The position numbers and the translations under genes are program-made. The notes below the pieces were generated by a model that made no database searches, was not told where the DNA came from, and was given only the letters and a program-made list of their open reading frames with translations. DNA of 64,000 nt from Rhodanobacter thiooxydans LCS2 (GTDB lineage Bacteria; Pseudomonadota; Gammaproteobacteria; Xanthomonadales; Rhodanobacteraceae): positions 1-64,000 of the forward strand of contig NZ_AJXW01000055.1 in assembly GCF_000264375.1 (NCBI RefSeq). Direction: 5' to 3'. This document shows positions 55,669 to 64,000 of the stretch, one piece after another. Position 1 is the stretch's first letter. Each line of letters opens with the position of its first letter.

Positions 55669-57012
55669 ATGCTAGGCTTGCCGCGCCCCACGCTGGATGC
55701 GCCTGTGAGTTTGCCCCGCCAAACCGTTGTGGAACAAGCCGCCGCGCCAATGCTCTCCGCGCTGGCGTTCTTCTTCGTGATGACCTCGTACTACATCATC
55801 CGGCCGGTGCGCGACCAGCTGAGCGGGGCGGTCGGCTCGCAGTCGCTGCCGTTGTTCTACGGCGCGGTGTTCGTGGTGATGCTGCTGCTGACGCCGCTGT
55901 TCGGCATGCTGGTGGCGCACTTCCGGCGGCGGCCACTGCTTGGCTGGAGCTATGGCTTCTTCATTGTCTGCCTGTTGGCGTTCGTGCCCGCGTTCATGGC
56001 ACAGGAGCGCATCGGCGCGCGCGAACTGGGTGTGCTGTTCTTCGTCTGGGTCAGCGTGTTCAACCTGTTCGTGGTGTCGCTGTTCTGGAGTTTCATGGCC
56101 GACATCTTCTCCAGCGGCCAGGCTCGGCGGGTGTTTTCGCTGATCGCGCTGGGCGGCATGGGCGGGGCACTGTTCGGGCCGCTGGTGACCAAGCTGCTGG
56201 TGAGGGCGATCGGCGTGGCGCCACTGCTGCTGGTCTCGGCGTTGGCGCTGGCACTGGCGCTGGCGTTGTTGCTGCGGCTTTCGGCGAGCCACGACCGGCG
56301 CTCGGGCAGCCAGGGCGAGGAAACCATCGGCGGCTCGCTGTGGGCCGGGCTCAAGGAGCTGTGGTCGCGGCCGTTCCTGCGTTACATGGCTCTGCTGATG
56401 CTGTTTGGCGATGGCATCGGCACGCTGGCCTATGCGCTGGTGGCGGATTATGCCAAGGCGCATTTCACCAGCACGGTCGCACGCACGCTGTTCTACAACG
56501 ACCTGGATCTGGCCACCAACCTGCTCGGCGCGGCATTGCAGCTGAGCGTGACGCCGTGGCTGCTGGTGCGTTGCGGCGCGGGCTGGGGACTGGTCGTTCC
56601 GTCGCTGGTGAATCTGGCCCTGCTGGTCGGGGTGGCGCTGATCGGTGGTGGGAGTTTCGCGTTCTTCAGCTACAGCGTGCCGCTGCTGGCCGTGATGCAG
56701 GTAATCACGCGCGGCTTCGCCTACGGCATGACCAAGCCGGCGGTGGATGCGTTGTACACGCGGGTGCCGCGCGAGACGCGCTACAAGGGCAAGAATTTCG
56801 TGGAGACCGCGGTGTGGCGCTTCGGCGACCTGGTGGTGACCAGCGCGGTGAGCGGCCTGCGCATGCTGGGTTGGGGCGTGGCCGGCCTGGCTCTGGCCGG
56901 TGCCGGCGTCGCCACGCTGGCGACGGTGGTCGCACGCCGTGCCGGCTGGTCGCCGGATCTGGCGCCGGACGAACAGGCGCCCGTGGACAAGGGGGCGAAA
57001 GCATCGGCTTGA
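55669..57012 (+). CDS. MFS-type transporter resembling NTP/NDP exchangers
   Basis: 447 residues, about 12 membrane helices. The opening ALAFFFVMTSYYIIRPVRDQ and the block FWSFMADIFSSGQARRVFSLI are shared with bacterial proteins annotated as ATP/ADP translocase-like or MFS carriers. In a free-living bacterium nucleotide exchange is doubtful, so the substrate is open. The start is uncertain: ATG 55669 gives 38 bp from the divergent GMC gene, with an ATG at 55750 also possible. A terminator overlaps its stop codon. Confidence 0.78.
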   Translation: MLGLPRPTLDAPVSLPRQTVVEQAAAPMLSALAFFFVMTSYYIIRPVRDQLSGAVGSQSLPLFYGAVFVVMLLLTPLFGMLVAHFRRRPLLGWSYGFFIVCLLAFVPAFMAQERIGARELGVLFFVWVSVFNLFVVSLFWSFMADIFSSGQARRVFSLIALGGMGGALFGPLVTKLLVRAIGVAPLLLVSALALALALALLLRLSASHDRRSGSQGEETIGGSLWAGLKELWSRPFLRYMALLMLFGDGIGTLAYALVADYAKAHFTSTVARTLFYNDLDLATNLLGAALQLSVTPWLLVRCGAGWGLVVPSLVNLALLVGVALIGGGSFAFFSYSVPLLAVMQVITRGFAYGMTKPAVDALYTRVPRETRYKGKNFVETAVWRFGDLVVTSAVSGLRMLGWGVAGLALAGAGVATLATVVARRAGWSPDLAPDEQAPVDKGAKASA

Positions 57013-57024
57013 GCCGATGCTTTC
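56997..57024. terminator. Bidirectional terminator overlapping the carrier gene stop
   Basis: Perfect 13-base arms GAAAGCATCGGCT / AGCCGATGCTTTC, with the TGA stop codon in the tip. It lies between convergent genes and has A and T ends on the respective sides. Confidence 0.75.
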
Positions 57025-57038
57025 CTGCATCCCGGCTC

Positions 57039-57467
57039 TCAGCTGGTGATGTAGCGCTGCAGGTGCTCGATCTGCTCGGCCTGCGCGTCGATCACCGCCT
57101 TGACCAGATCGCCGATCGAGATCACCCCGACCACCTTGCCGTCCTGCACCACCGGCAGGTGGCGGACGCGGCTGTCGGTGCACAGGCGCATGCACTCGAA
57201 CACGTCGGTATCCGGGCTCACCGTCAGCGGGCTGCCGCTCATGATGTCGGACACCGCGGTCTGCGAGGAGGAGCGGCCCTGCAGGATCACCTTGCGCGCG
57301 TAGTCGCGTTCGGACATCACGCCGACCAGCTGCTCGCCGCGCATCACCAGCAGCGCGCCGATCCGGTGCTCGGCCATGTGCTTGATCGCATCGAGCACCG
57401 GCGCTTCCGGCGCGATGCTGTAGATCGCGTTGCCCTTGCCCTGCAGCAGATGTTTGACCTGGCTCAT
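57039..57467 (-). CDS. CBS domain pair protein
   Basis: 142 residues made almost wholly of two CBS motifs: IYSIAPEAPVLDAIKHMAEH...GVMSERDY and PLTVSPDTDVFECMRLCTDS...GVISIGDLVKAVI. CBS pairs bind adenine nucleotides and sense energy state. It is a stand-alone regulator without a fused enzyme. ATG at 57467 with GGGAGACC upstream. Target unknown. Confidence 0.93.
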   Translation of the reverse strand: MSQVKHLLQGKGNAIYSIAPEAPVLDAIKHMAEHRIGALLVMRGEQLVGVMSERDYARKVILQGRSSSQTAVSDIMSGSPLTVSPDTDVFECMRLCTDSRVRHLPVVQDGKVVGVISIGDLVKAVIDAQAEQIEHLQRYITS

Positions 57468-57564
57468 GCTTGGGTCTCCCTGCGGCCCGGACGGGCCGTC
57501 TGCGGCGAGTCTAGCGCCGCCGTCACGCCGGCGTGTAGTGAAGTCGTGAACCGGTCGCGGGCGC

Positions 57565-58305
57565 TCAGCGCGGCTTGCGCGGCGGCACGCGGCGGTCGAG
57601 GTAACCGGGGCCGCCGAGCTGGTACATCTGCCGCTGGATCCATGCCGCGCGGCGCTGCACATAGGCGCTGGGGCGGTCCGCATGCAGGCGCCGCGGGTTC
57701 GGCAGCACCGCGGCAAGGCGGGCGGCCTGGGCCGGCCCGAGCTGCGCCGGCGGCACGTGGAAGTACGCCTCGCTGGCCGCACCCACGCCGTAGATGCCGT
57801 CGCCCAGCTCGGCGATGTTCATGTACACCTCGAGGATGCGCCGCTTCGGCCAGGTCAGCTCGATCAGCACGGTGAAGTACGCCTCCAGCCCCTTGCGCAC
57901 AAAGCTGCGGCCGTTCCACAGGAACAGGTTCTTGGCGGTCTGCTGGCTGAGCGTGCTGGCGCCGCGCAGGCGCCGGCCATCGTCGGCCGCGTCGAGCGCG
58001 TCCTGGATCGAGTCGAGGTCGAAGCCGTGGTGGTAGGGAAACTTCTGGTCCTCGCCGGCCACCATCGCCAGCGGCACCCAGCCCGACACCTGGCTCCACG
58101 GCACCCAGTGCTGGCGCAGCCGGAAGTCGTGCTCGCCGTGGATCCACGCGCCAAGCTGGCGCTCCAGCATCACCGCCGAGGTCCACGGCGGCACGAAGCG
58201 CAGCACCAGCACCACCAGCCAGCTCAGCGCCAGCCAGGCCAGCAGCGCGATCGCCAGCAGGCGCAGCAGGCGTGTCAGCGGGGCGCGGCGGAACGGAACA
58301 GGCAT
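57565..58305 (-). CDS. mtgA: Monofunctional biosynthetic peptidoglycan transglycosylase
   Basis: 246 residues. One N-terminal membrane anchor (LLRLLAIALLAWLALSWLVV), then a GT51 domain. The catalytic Glu is in MVAGEDQKFPYHHGFD, the lipid II site is GASTLSQQTAKNLFLW, and there are KGLEAYFTVLIEL and ILEVYMNIAELGDGIYG. It polymerises lipid II into glycan chains without a transpeptidase domain. Divergent from hslO. Confidence 0.96.
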   Translation of the reverse strand: MPVPFRRAPLTRLLRLLAIALLAWLALSWLVVLVLRFVPPWTSAVMLERQLGAWIHGEHDFRLRQHWVPWSQVSGWVPLAMVAGEDQKFPYHHGFDLDSIQDALDAADDGRRLRGASTLSQQTAKNLFLWNGRSFVRKGLEAYFTVLIELTWPKRRILEVYMNIAELGDGIYGVGAASEAYFHVPPAQLGPAQAARLAAVLPNPRRLHADRPSAYVQRRAAWIQRQMYQLGGPGYLDRRVPPRKPR

Positions 58306-58413
58306 GGCGGTACGCGCGGAAGGAGGCTGGCAGTATAGGGGCCCGCCGCCGGGACGTTGTCCGGGCGCCGCGGTGCCCCCATCTGTGGCGCTTGACCCGA
58401 AGAGACTTTTGCC

Positions 58414-59313
58414 GTGGACGAACTGCCTGTGGATGACGTGTTGCACCGCTTCCTGCTCGAGCGCGCCGGAGTGCGCGGCACCCTGGTGCGGCTGGGGCCG
58501 GCCTGGCGCGAAGTGGCCGGCCGCGCAGACTACCCGCCGGCGCTGCACGCCCTGCTGGGCGAGGCGCTGGCGGCCAGCGCGCTGCTGACCGGCGGCATCA
58601 AGCTCGACGGCGCGTTGTCGATCGAGCTGAAGAGCGCCGGCGCGTTGCGCCTGCTGTTCGCCGAATGCAGCGACCAGGGCCGCCTGCGCGGGCTGGCGCG
58701 CTGGAACGAGCCGCTGCCCGCGCCGCTGGCGCTGGATGCGCTGGCTGACGCGATCATGGCCATCACCATCGGCAACGTCGATCGTGGCCAGCGCTACCAG
58801 GGCCTGGTGGATCTGCGCCACGCCGACCTGGCCGCTTCGCTGGAGGACTACTTCACCAAGTCCGAGCAGTTGCCGGCGCGCATCCTGCTGGCCGCCGATG
58901 GCGAACGCGCGGTCGGCCTGATGCTGCAGAAGATGCCGGGCGAGGGCGGTCATGCCGTCGTGCAGGACGACGACGCCTGGAACCGCGTGATGCACCTGAC
59001 CGCCACGCTGGGCGCGGCGGAGCTGCTGACCAGTGCACCGGAGCAGCTGCCGTACCGGCTCTACCACGAGGAATCGGTGCGCCTGTTCGAGCCGCGCCCG
59101 CTGGCGTTCGGCTGCAGCTGCAGCCGCGAGCGGGTCAGCGCGATGCTGCGCTCGCTCGGTCGCGACGAGGTGGAGGCGGCGCTGGCCGCGCGCGACGGGG
59201 AGATCGAGGTGGTCTGCGAGTTCTGCGCGCAGCGCTACCACTTCGACCGCATCGATGCCGAGCACCTGCTGAGCGAAGGTGCGGCTCCCGGCGCACCGGG
59301 TACGGCGCAGTAA
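58414..59313 (+). CDS. hslO: Redox-regulated chaperone Hsp33
   Basis: 299 residues from a GTG at 58414. Holdase switched on by oxidation. N-terminal domain with VRGTLVRLGPAWREV, ALLTGGIKLDGALSIEL and the GGHAV motif. The C-terminal zinc-binding redox switch has its four cysteines in FGCSCSRERV and EVVCEFCAQRYHF. It converges on the GGDEF-EAL gene with 18 bp between stops. Confidence 0.96.
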   Translation: MDELPVDDVLHRFLLERAGVRGTLVRLGPAWREVAGRADYPPALHALLGEALAASALLTGGIKLDGALSIELKSAGALRLLFAECSDQGRLRGLARWNEPLPAPLALDALADAIMAITIGNVDRGQRYQGLVDLRHADLAASLEDYFTKSEQLPARILLAADGERAVGLMLQKMPGEGGHAVVQDDDAWNRVMHLTATLGAAELLTSAPEQLPYRLYHEESVRLFEPRPLAFGCSCSRERVSAMLRSLGRDEVEAALAARDGEIEVVCEFCAQRYHFDRIDAEHLLSEGAAPGAPGTAQ

Positions 59314-59331
59314 GGCGCGCGGATTCCCCGT

Positions 59332-62232
59332 TCAGTTGAGCAGCAGCGGCCTGCCGGCGCCGAGCCAGGTGGCGGCAGGCTGCGCCTCGGCGAACAGGAA
59401 GCCCTGGCCGTAGCGGCAGCCCACGCGCAGCAGCGCCTGTCGCTGCGATTCGTCCTCGATGCCTTCGGCGATCACCTTCATCTGCAGCGAATCGGCCAGC
59501 ACCTGGATCGCGCGCACCAGCGCCAGGCCCTGCGTTTCGGTGTCGTCTGGCGGCAGTTCGGTGATGAACGAGCGGTCGATCTTCAGCGTCTCGAACGGGT
59601 ACTGGTGCAGGTAGCTGAGCGAGGAATAGCCGGTGCCGAAATCGTCCAGCGCGATGCCGACGCCGTGGCTGCGCAGGTTCTGCAGCATCTGCTTGACCTG
59701 GGTCGGGTTCTCCAGCAGCGCGTGCTCGGTGACCTCGATGCGGATGCAGCGCGTGGGCACGGCGTACTGTTCGAACAGCGCGAGCAGCCGCTGGTCGAGG
59801 TCGGCCGAGCGGAAATGCCGACCGGACACGTTGATGCTGATGAAGCCGTCCGTGCCGATCAGCCGCACCGCCTGGGTGCACACCTGCTCGAAGATCTGCC
59901 AGTCGATCGCCTCGGCGCAGCCGCATTCCTCCGCGATCAGCAGGAAGTCGTGCGGCGGCAGCAGACCGCGCTCGGGATGGTGCCAGCGCAGCAGCGCCTC
60001 GTAGCCGGTGACGCGGCCATCGGCCAGTTCCACGATCGGCTGGTAGAACGGCTCGAACTCGTTGCGGCTGAGCGCGTGGCGCAGGTCGCTCTCCATGTCC
60101 AGCAGCGACAGCGCCTCGCGGCGCAGGCGGTCGTCGAACATCGCCGCGCGATGGCGGCCGCCGTCCTTCGCGTTGTACATCGCCGCGTCGGCATCGCGCA
60201 GCAGTTCCTCCGGCTGGCGGTAATGCGGGCGGGCCAGGGCGATGCCGATCGAGGCGGAGGTGAAGATCTCCTTGGTGCCGAGCCGGAACGGCGTCTGCAG
60301 CTCGCTGATGATGCGTTCGGCGATCAGCGTGGCCTTGTCGGTTTCGACGATGCCTTCCAGCAGCACCGCGAACTCGTCGCCGCCGAGCCGCGCGACCACG
60401 TCGCGGGTCTTCAGGCAGGCGCGGATGCGGCCGCCAACCTGGAACAGCAGGTCGTCGCCGACCAGATGACCGACCGAATCGTTGATGACCTTGAAGCGGT
60501 CCAGGTCGATGAACAGCACGGCGAACTGCTCGTCGGGGTTGTCAGCATAGCGCCGCATGGCCTGTTCCAGCCGTTGCAGCAGCAGGGTGCGGTTCGGCAG
60601 GCCGGTCAGCGAGTCGTGCAGGGTCTCGTACTTCAGCCGACGCTCGACGCGCTCGCGCTCGGCGATCTGTTCGCGCAGGTCGCGGTTGGCCAGCGCCAGC
60701 GCGCGGGTGCGCTCGGTGACGCGGCGTTCCAGCCCGGCATAGGCGTGTTTCAGCGACGCGGCCGCCTGCTTGCGCTGCAGCGCGTTGGCGATGTGGTAGC
60801 TGACGAAGGTCAGCAGTTCCTGGTCGCGCTCGTTGTAGGTGTGCTCGGGCGAGTAGCTCTGCAGCGCCAGCACGCCCATCGCCTTGCTGCCCCAGATCAG
60901 CGGCACGCCGAGCCAGCACACCGAGCGCGCGCCGAAATGGCTGATCTCGCCCTGCGCGCTGAGGCGGTCGATCTCCGCCGGCGTGGCCAGCAGCGGCTTG
61001 GCATGGCGCAGCACGTATTCGGTGGCGCCACGACCGTGCGCGCGCGACGGGCGCACGTTCTCGACGTCGTCGACCGAGTAGGGGAAGGTGAGGTGGCCGC
61101 TCTCCTCGTCCAGCAGCGCGATGTAGAAGTTGCGCGCGTACAGCAGGCCGCTGATGACCTGGTGCATGGCCGCGTAGAACTTGTCCAGGCTGTCCGAGGT
61201 GTTGGACAGCTCGGCGATGCGGAACAGCGCCGCCTGCAGGCGCTCGCCGCGCTGGCGCTGCAGCACCTGCTGGCGCAGCACGCGGTTCGCCTCGCGCAGC
61301 GCGGCGGTGCGGTCGGTCACCCGGCGACCCAGTTCGAGATGCGCCTCGCGCCGCTCCAGCGCGGTCTGCACGTGCTGGGCCACGTAGTTCAGCAGCTCCA
61401 GGTCGTGCCGGGAGTAGTGCGTATCGGCGCGGTAACTCTGCATCACGATGCCGCCGACGACGCGGCCGGCGCGCAGCAACGGCGCGCCCAGCCAGTGTTC
61501 GCAGCTGGGACCGAGCGGCACGAGGCGGTTGCTGAATTGCTGGCGCAACTCGTCGATCGAACCCATCAGCGGCCTGCCTTCCTGCAGCAGGTTCCAGGTC
61601 AGGCTGTGCAGCATGTCCTGCAGCGGCACGCTCTGCTCCGGCGGCGGCGGATCGGTGTCCTTGATGTCGACGTAGTAGGGGAAGCGCACCGTCTCGGTGA
61701 CCGCGTCGTAGAGCACGATGTAGAAGTTTTCCGCGTACATCAGGCTGCTGACGATGGCGTGCAGCGAGCGCATCATCTCGGGCATGTCGTGTTCGGCGCC
61801 GGCCTGCTCGGCGATCGCGTACAGCGCGCGCTGCAGTCGCTCGGCCTGTGCCAGCCGCGAGATGGCCTCGTACAGGCGGCTGGTCTCGGCCAGTTGGTGC
61901 AGGCGGACGTCGGCGAGCCGGCCCAGCCAGTCCAGGCGGTCACGCAGGGGTTCGGGCAGCGGCAGGTCGGCCCATTCCAGCACCAGGCTGCGCGGGCCTT
62001 GCGGATCTTCGGCCAGCACCAGCTGCCCGGCCAGATGACCGGGTTGCTCGTCCATGCGCCGCCAGCGCAGGCGACCGTGGATGCCGAGGTTGTCCAGCAT
62101 CAGCTCGCACACTTCCATGACGCCGGCGGCGTCGGAAGCCTCGAACAACCTTTCGACCGCCGCATGCAGGGCCGCAAGATCCTTGGCCACCGGCGGCGGC
62201 TGGGATGAACGGATCGTCGGTGTGGCGCTCAT
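59332..62232 (-). CDS. GAF-GAF-GGDEF-EAL cyclic-di-GMP signalling protein
   Basis: 966 residues, no membrane helix. Two GAF-type sensor domains (about 125-280 and 335-490), each followed by a coiled segment, then a diguanylate cyclase domain with RLGGDEFAVLLEG (intact GGDEF, near residue 617). A phosphodiesterase domain begins YEALLRWHHPERG near residue 743, with the EAL motif, and includes ALDDFGTGYSSLSYL. Both active-site signatures look intact, so net activity cannot be predicted. The ligand of the GAF domains is unknown. Confidence 0.95.
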   Translation of the reverse strand: MSATPTIRSSQPPPVAKDLAALHAAVERLFEASDAAGVMEVCELMLDNLGIHGRLRWRRMDEQPGHLAGQLVLAEDPQGPRSLVLEWADLPLPEPLRDRLDWLGRLADVRLHQLAETSRLYEAISRLAQAERLQRALYAIAEQAGAEHDMPEMMRSLHAIVSSLMYAENFYIVLYDAVTETVRFPYYVDIKDTDPPPPEQSVPLQDMLHSLTWNLLQEGRPLMGSIDELRQQFSNRLVPLGPSCEHWLGAPLLRAGRVVGGIVMQSYRADTHYSRHDLELLNYVAQHVQTALERREAHLELGRRVTDRTAALREANRVLRQQVLQRQRGERLQAALFRIAELSNTSDSLDKFYAAMHQVISGLLYARNFYIALLDEESGHLTFPYSVDDVENVRPSRAHGRGATEYVLRHAKPLLATPAEIDRLSAQGEISHFGARSVCWLGVPLIWGSKAMGVLALQSYSPEHTYNERDQELLTFVSYHIANALQRKQAAASLKHAYAGLERRVTERTRALALANRDLREQIAERERVERRLKYETLHDSLTGLPNRTLLLQRLEQAMRRYADNPDEQFAVLFIDLDRFKVINDSVGHLVGDDLLFQVGGRIRACLKTRDVVARLGGDEFAVLLEGIVETDKATLIAERIISELQTPFRLGTKEIFTSASIGIALARPHYRQPEELLRDADAAMYNAKDGGRHRAAMFDDRLRREALSLLDMESDLRHALSRNEFEPFYQPIVELADGRVTGYEALLRWHHPERGLLPPHDFLLIAEECGCAEAIDWQIFEQVCTQAVRLIGTDGFISINVSGRHFRSADLDQRLLALFEQYAVPTRCIRIEVTEHALLENPTQVKQMLQNLRSHGVGIALDDFGTGYSSLSYLHQYPFETLKIDRSFITELPPDDTETQGLALVRAIQVLADSLQMKVIAEGIEDESQRQALLRVGCRYGQGFLFAEAQPAATWLGAGRPLLLN

Positions 62233-62398
62233 GGGGCTGCGACTGGTTCCGGTGCGATCTGGCGGGTTGACGCGTCTTTATATCGTGTAAGTCTGCCCCC
62301 TCGCCAGTTTCCTGCCGGGGTGGGAACCCGTGACGGGCCCGGGGGTCGAAGCTGTGCCGGGTGCCCGCATTTGTGCGTTGGCGCGGGTTTTCAGGGTG

Positions 62399-62425
62399 TT
62401 AGCAAAACGTAAAGCAGGGTATACT
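62399..62425 (+). promoter_or_regulatory. Candidate promoter of the exported orphan gene
   Basis: TATACT at 62420-62425, 45 bp before the start codon, is a good -10. The upstream TTAGCA at 62399 is a poor and slightly close -35 (15-bp spacer). Confidence 0.45.
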
Positions 62426-62469
62426 GCGCGCCAAGTATCCACCATCGAACGAGTCTTCGGTCCGTCCCC

Positions 62470-63378
62470 ATGCGTCGCCTGTCCGTCCTGCTGCTGACCC
62501 TCTCGCTGCCGCTTGCGGCGGCCGGGCAGTCCGTGGGCGGCGACAACAGCCTGGCGCAGCGTCTGCTGGCGCAACCGCCGGAGCAGACGGCCGAGGTCGA
62601 GCCGGGTGTCGTGGTGCCGCTGTGGCGCGGCGCCGATGGCCGGCTGCTGGCGATCAAGGCGGATCGCAGCACCGGTGCCGAAGCGCTGCGCAAGAATGCG
62701 CCGCTGACGCTGCGGGTGGTGGACGCCTCCACGGTGATGACCACCGGCGTCGAATATGGCCTGGGCCCGCGGCTGCAGGCGCACGCGGCGGTGAGCGAGC
62801 AGAGCTGGACGAACCCGGGTCTGCGCGTGTTCGGCAGTGAAGTGGGTGCTACCTATGACGCCGGCAGCTACAGCGTGGGCGTCAGCGTCGGCAGTACCAC
62901 CACGCCGAACAGGAACGCGTTGCCGCGCGTGTTGCCGGGCGCCGCGCCGGGCGTGGATGGCCTGTCCAGTTTCGAGAGCAGCGCCCAGCTCAATGCGCAC
63001 GGTCGGCTGGCCCTGGGCAGCAAGAGCGGCATCGACCTTGGCGCCAGCGTGGGCCGCGTCCACCTGCTGCCGGGCAACCTGCTCGGCGTCGACACGCTGG
63101 ACCAGAAGGCGCTGAGCTTTGGCGTCGACCATGGCCCGCTGAGCGGCGTGGTGACCGGCCGCACGATGCAGCCGCAGGCGGGCATCCCCGGTGGCCTGAA
63201 CGCCGACCGGCGCTGGAACAGCATCGACCTGGGCGTGACCTGGCGCCTGCCGTGGCGCGGCTCGCTGAGCGTCGGCGCGCAGAACCTGTGGTCGTCCGGC
63301 ACCTCGACCAATACGCCGGCCGGCCCGGAACCGGATCAGTCGCGCACGCCGTACGTGCAGTACCACCAGGATCTCTGA
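62470..63378 (+). CDS. Exported protein of unknown function, possibly beta-rich outer-membrane type
   Basis: 302 residues. Clear signal peptide (MRRLSVLLLTLSLPLAAAGQ). The mature part is rich in alternating Gly/Ser/Ala and hydrophobic residues with amphipathic strand-like segments (YGLGPRLQAHAAVSEQSW, LALGSKSGIDLGASVGRVHL, GVTWRLPWRGSLSVGAQNLW), which suggests a small beta-barrel or beta-sandwich. The last residue is Leu rather than the usual aromatic of barrel proteins. I do not recognise the family. A strong terminator follows. Confidence 0.65.
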   Translation: MRRLSVLLLTLSLPLAAAGQSVGGDNSLAQRLLAQPPEQTAEVEPGVVVPLWRGADGRLLAIKADRSTGAEALRKNAPLTLRVVDASTVMTTGVEYGLGPRLQAHAAVSEQSWTNPGLRVFGSEVGATYDAGSYSVGVSVGSTTTPNRNALPRVLPGAAPGVDGLSSFESSAQLNAHGRLALGSKSGIDLGASVGRVHLLPGNLLGVDTLDQKALSFGVDHGPLSGVVTGRTMQPQAGIPGGLNADRRWNSIDLGVTWRLPWRGSLSVGAQNLWSSGTSTNTPAGPEPDQSRTPYVQYHQDL

Positions 63379-63408
63379 GCGGTTTTCTTCCGCTGCGCTC
63401 CACCAGAC

Positions 63409-63436
63409 AACGCCGTCGCCATGCGACGGCGTTTTT
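63409..63436. terminator. Intrinsic terminator
   Basis: Perfect 11-bp stem AACGCCGTCGC / GCGACGGCGTT with a CAT loop, followed by TTTCG; the T-run overlaps the stem. It lies between the exported orphan and the convergent DUF4097-like gene. Confidence 0.88.
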
Positions 63437-63451
63437 CGTTGGCGCAGGCGT

Positions 63452-64000
63452 TCAGTCCCGCTTGCGCACGCGCAGGTCGCCGCTGAACGTCTCGATGTTG
63501 ATCTTGCCGGCAGCGTCGCCGAGACGGACGTCCAGCGAGCTGCCGGGGCCGTGCTCGGGTTTCTTCGGCGTGCCGAAATCGCTGCGCAGGTCGCCGCTGA
63601 AGCTGCTGGCATGCAGGCTGGCCGAAGTCGTCGCAGGCAGCTGGAGCTGCACGTCGCCACTCATGCTGTCGATGCCGATGCTGCCGCCGGCGGCCACGCC
63701 GCCGCTGAGCTGCACGTCGCCGGACACGGTGCTGAGGGTGAGCTTGCGCCACGGCCCGCCACTGGCCTGGATGTGGCCGGAAATGGTCTGCAGCTCGACC
63801 TCGGAACCCAGCGCCGGCGCGAGGATCTCGCCGCTGACGGTCTGCAGGTCGGCCTGGTCGGCATGCCCGGCCTGCTCGATGCCGCCGCTGACGCTGTGCA
63901 CCTTCAGCGAGGGCGTGCGTGCATTGATGCGCGCCTTGCCGCTGACCGTGCTGACCTGGATGCTGCCGCCGTCCATGCCGTCGATGACCAGCGGCGCGCT
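63452..64000 (-). CDS. DUF4097-like repetitive beta-strand protein, 5' part beyond the window
   Basis: The visible 182 or so residues form repeated units of the type LxTVSGDVxLxG (STVSGKARINAR, HSVSGGIEQAG, QTVSGEILAP, QTISGHIQAS, STVSGDVQLSG, DSMSGDVQLQL, ETFSGDLRVRK), the right-handed beta-helix pattern of DUF4097/adhesin-like proteins, usually secreted or anchored. The frame stays open to the window end, so the start and any signal peptide are not seen. Confidence 0.85.
   Translation of the reverse strand, partial: SAPLVIDGMDGGSIQVSTVSGKARINARTPSLKVHSVSGGIEQAGHADQADLQTVSGEILAPALGSEVELQTISGHIQASGGPWRKLTLSTVSGDVQLSGGVAAGGSIGIDSMSGDVQLQLPATTSASLHASSFSGDLRSDFGTPKKPEHGPGSSLDVRLGDAAGKINIETFSGDLRVRKRD

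Noticed and set aside
55632-55691. Longer GMC oxidoreductase starting at the ATG at 55670
   Set aside because: It would overlap the divergent carrier start and lacks a Shine-Dalgarno. The TTG at 55631 has a strong one and begins right at the FAD domain.
59605-62208. Long open frame (867 codons) opposite the GGDEF-EAL gene
   Set aside because: It is low-complexity Gln/Ala/His-rich shadow coding with no start signal; the opposite strand encodes intact GAF, GGDEF and EAL domains.

Overview
The window reads as chromosome of a GC-rich gammaproteobacterium of the order Xanthomonadales, most likely family Rhodanobacteraceae (Rhodanobacter, Dyella or Luteibacter type). The reasons are the high GC with strong third-position bias, an O-antigen locus bounded by metB and etfA exactly as in Xanthomonas, a xanB-type bifunctional mannose enzyme next to rmlBACD, GTAG-headed REP elements like those of Stenotrophomonas, and fused cysNC. 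The genus is inference. No rRNA, tRNA or CRISPR array was recognised.

Layout. 1-5500: the 3' part of glmS, then a universal stress protein, a host-attachment-family protein and an MgtA-type P-type ATPase. An FNR/Anr-type TTGATnnnnGTCAA box lies in front of the stress gene and another in front of mgtA, so this looks like a low-oxygen cassette. 5600-10700: rmlBACD (rfbBACD) and xanB on the minus strand, making dTDP-L-rhamnose and GDP-mannose. 10976-31920: the O-antigen locus between metB and etfA. Its plus-strand half (wzm, wzt with a carbohydrate-binding tail, a 1073-residue sulfotransferase-like/coiled-coil/repeat/GT2 fusion, a GT2, an RgpF-HAD fusion and a YfhO membrane protein) has visibly lower GC and fits synthesis and ABC export of a rhamnan. 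An IS3-family element with perfect ends and a CGCG target duplication has landed in the 3' end of yfhO. The minus-strand half is a seven-gene, mostly overlapping operon: FdtB-like aminotransferase, GtrB-like glycosyltransferase, WxcM-like isomerase/acetyltransferase, WecD-like GNAT, MaoC-like hydratase, GtrA flippase and a GT-C transferase. It is best read as making a 3-acylamino-3,6-dideoxyhexose and adding it to the polymer from the periplasmic side.

31986-41205: etfA and etfB, a second RgpF-HAD paralogue, a GT2-GT4 fusion, an orphan HigA antitoxin whose HigB toxin is reduced to its last residues, and the ETF:quinone oxidoreductase. Two copies of a palindromic intergenic repeat sit beside the ETF genes. 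41374-47417: an amidase, cysD and cysNC (PAPS synthesis), and gcvT and gcvH. 48028-48561 is the most unusual single gene: an almost canonical MetJ repressor core that runs in frame into a histone H1-like Lys/Ala tail. It is preceded by a met-box-like pair and a separate dyad. 48947-64000 is ordinary housekeeping and envelope content: a TonB-like protein, a serine hydrolase, LemA with an M48 protease, a GMC oxidoreductase, an MFS/NTT-like carrier, a CBS protein, MtgA, Hsp33, a GAF-GAF-GGDEF-EAL protein, an exported orphan and a partial DUF4097-like protein.

How it fits together. rmlBACD supply dTDP-rhamnose for the backbone, and RmlA/RmlB also supply the 4-keto intermediate used by the Fdt-type enzymes. 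Wzm and Wzt export the chain. The GtrA/GtrB/GT-C set decorates it. CysD/CysNC could supply PAPS if the sulfotransferase-like domain is active. That last link is hypothesis, not observation.
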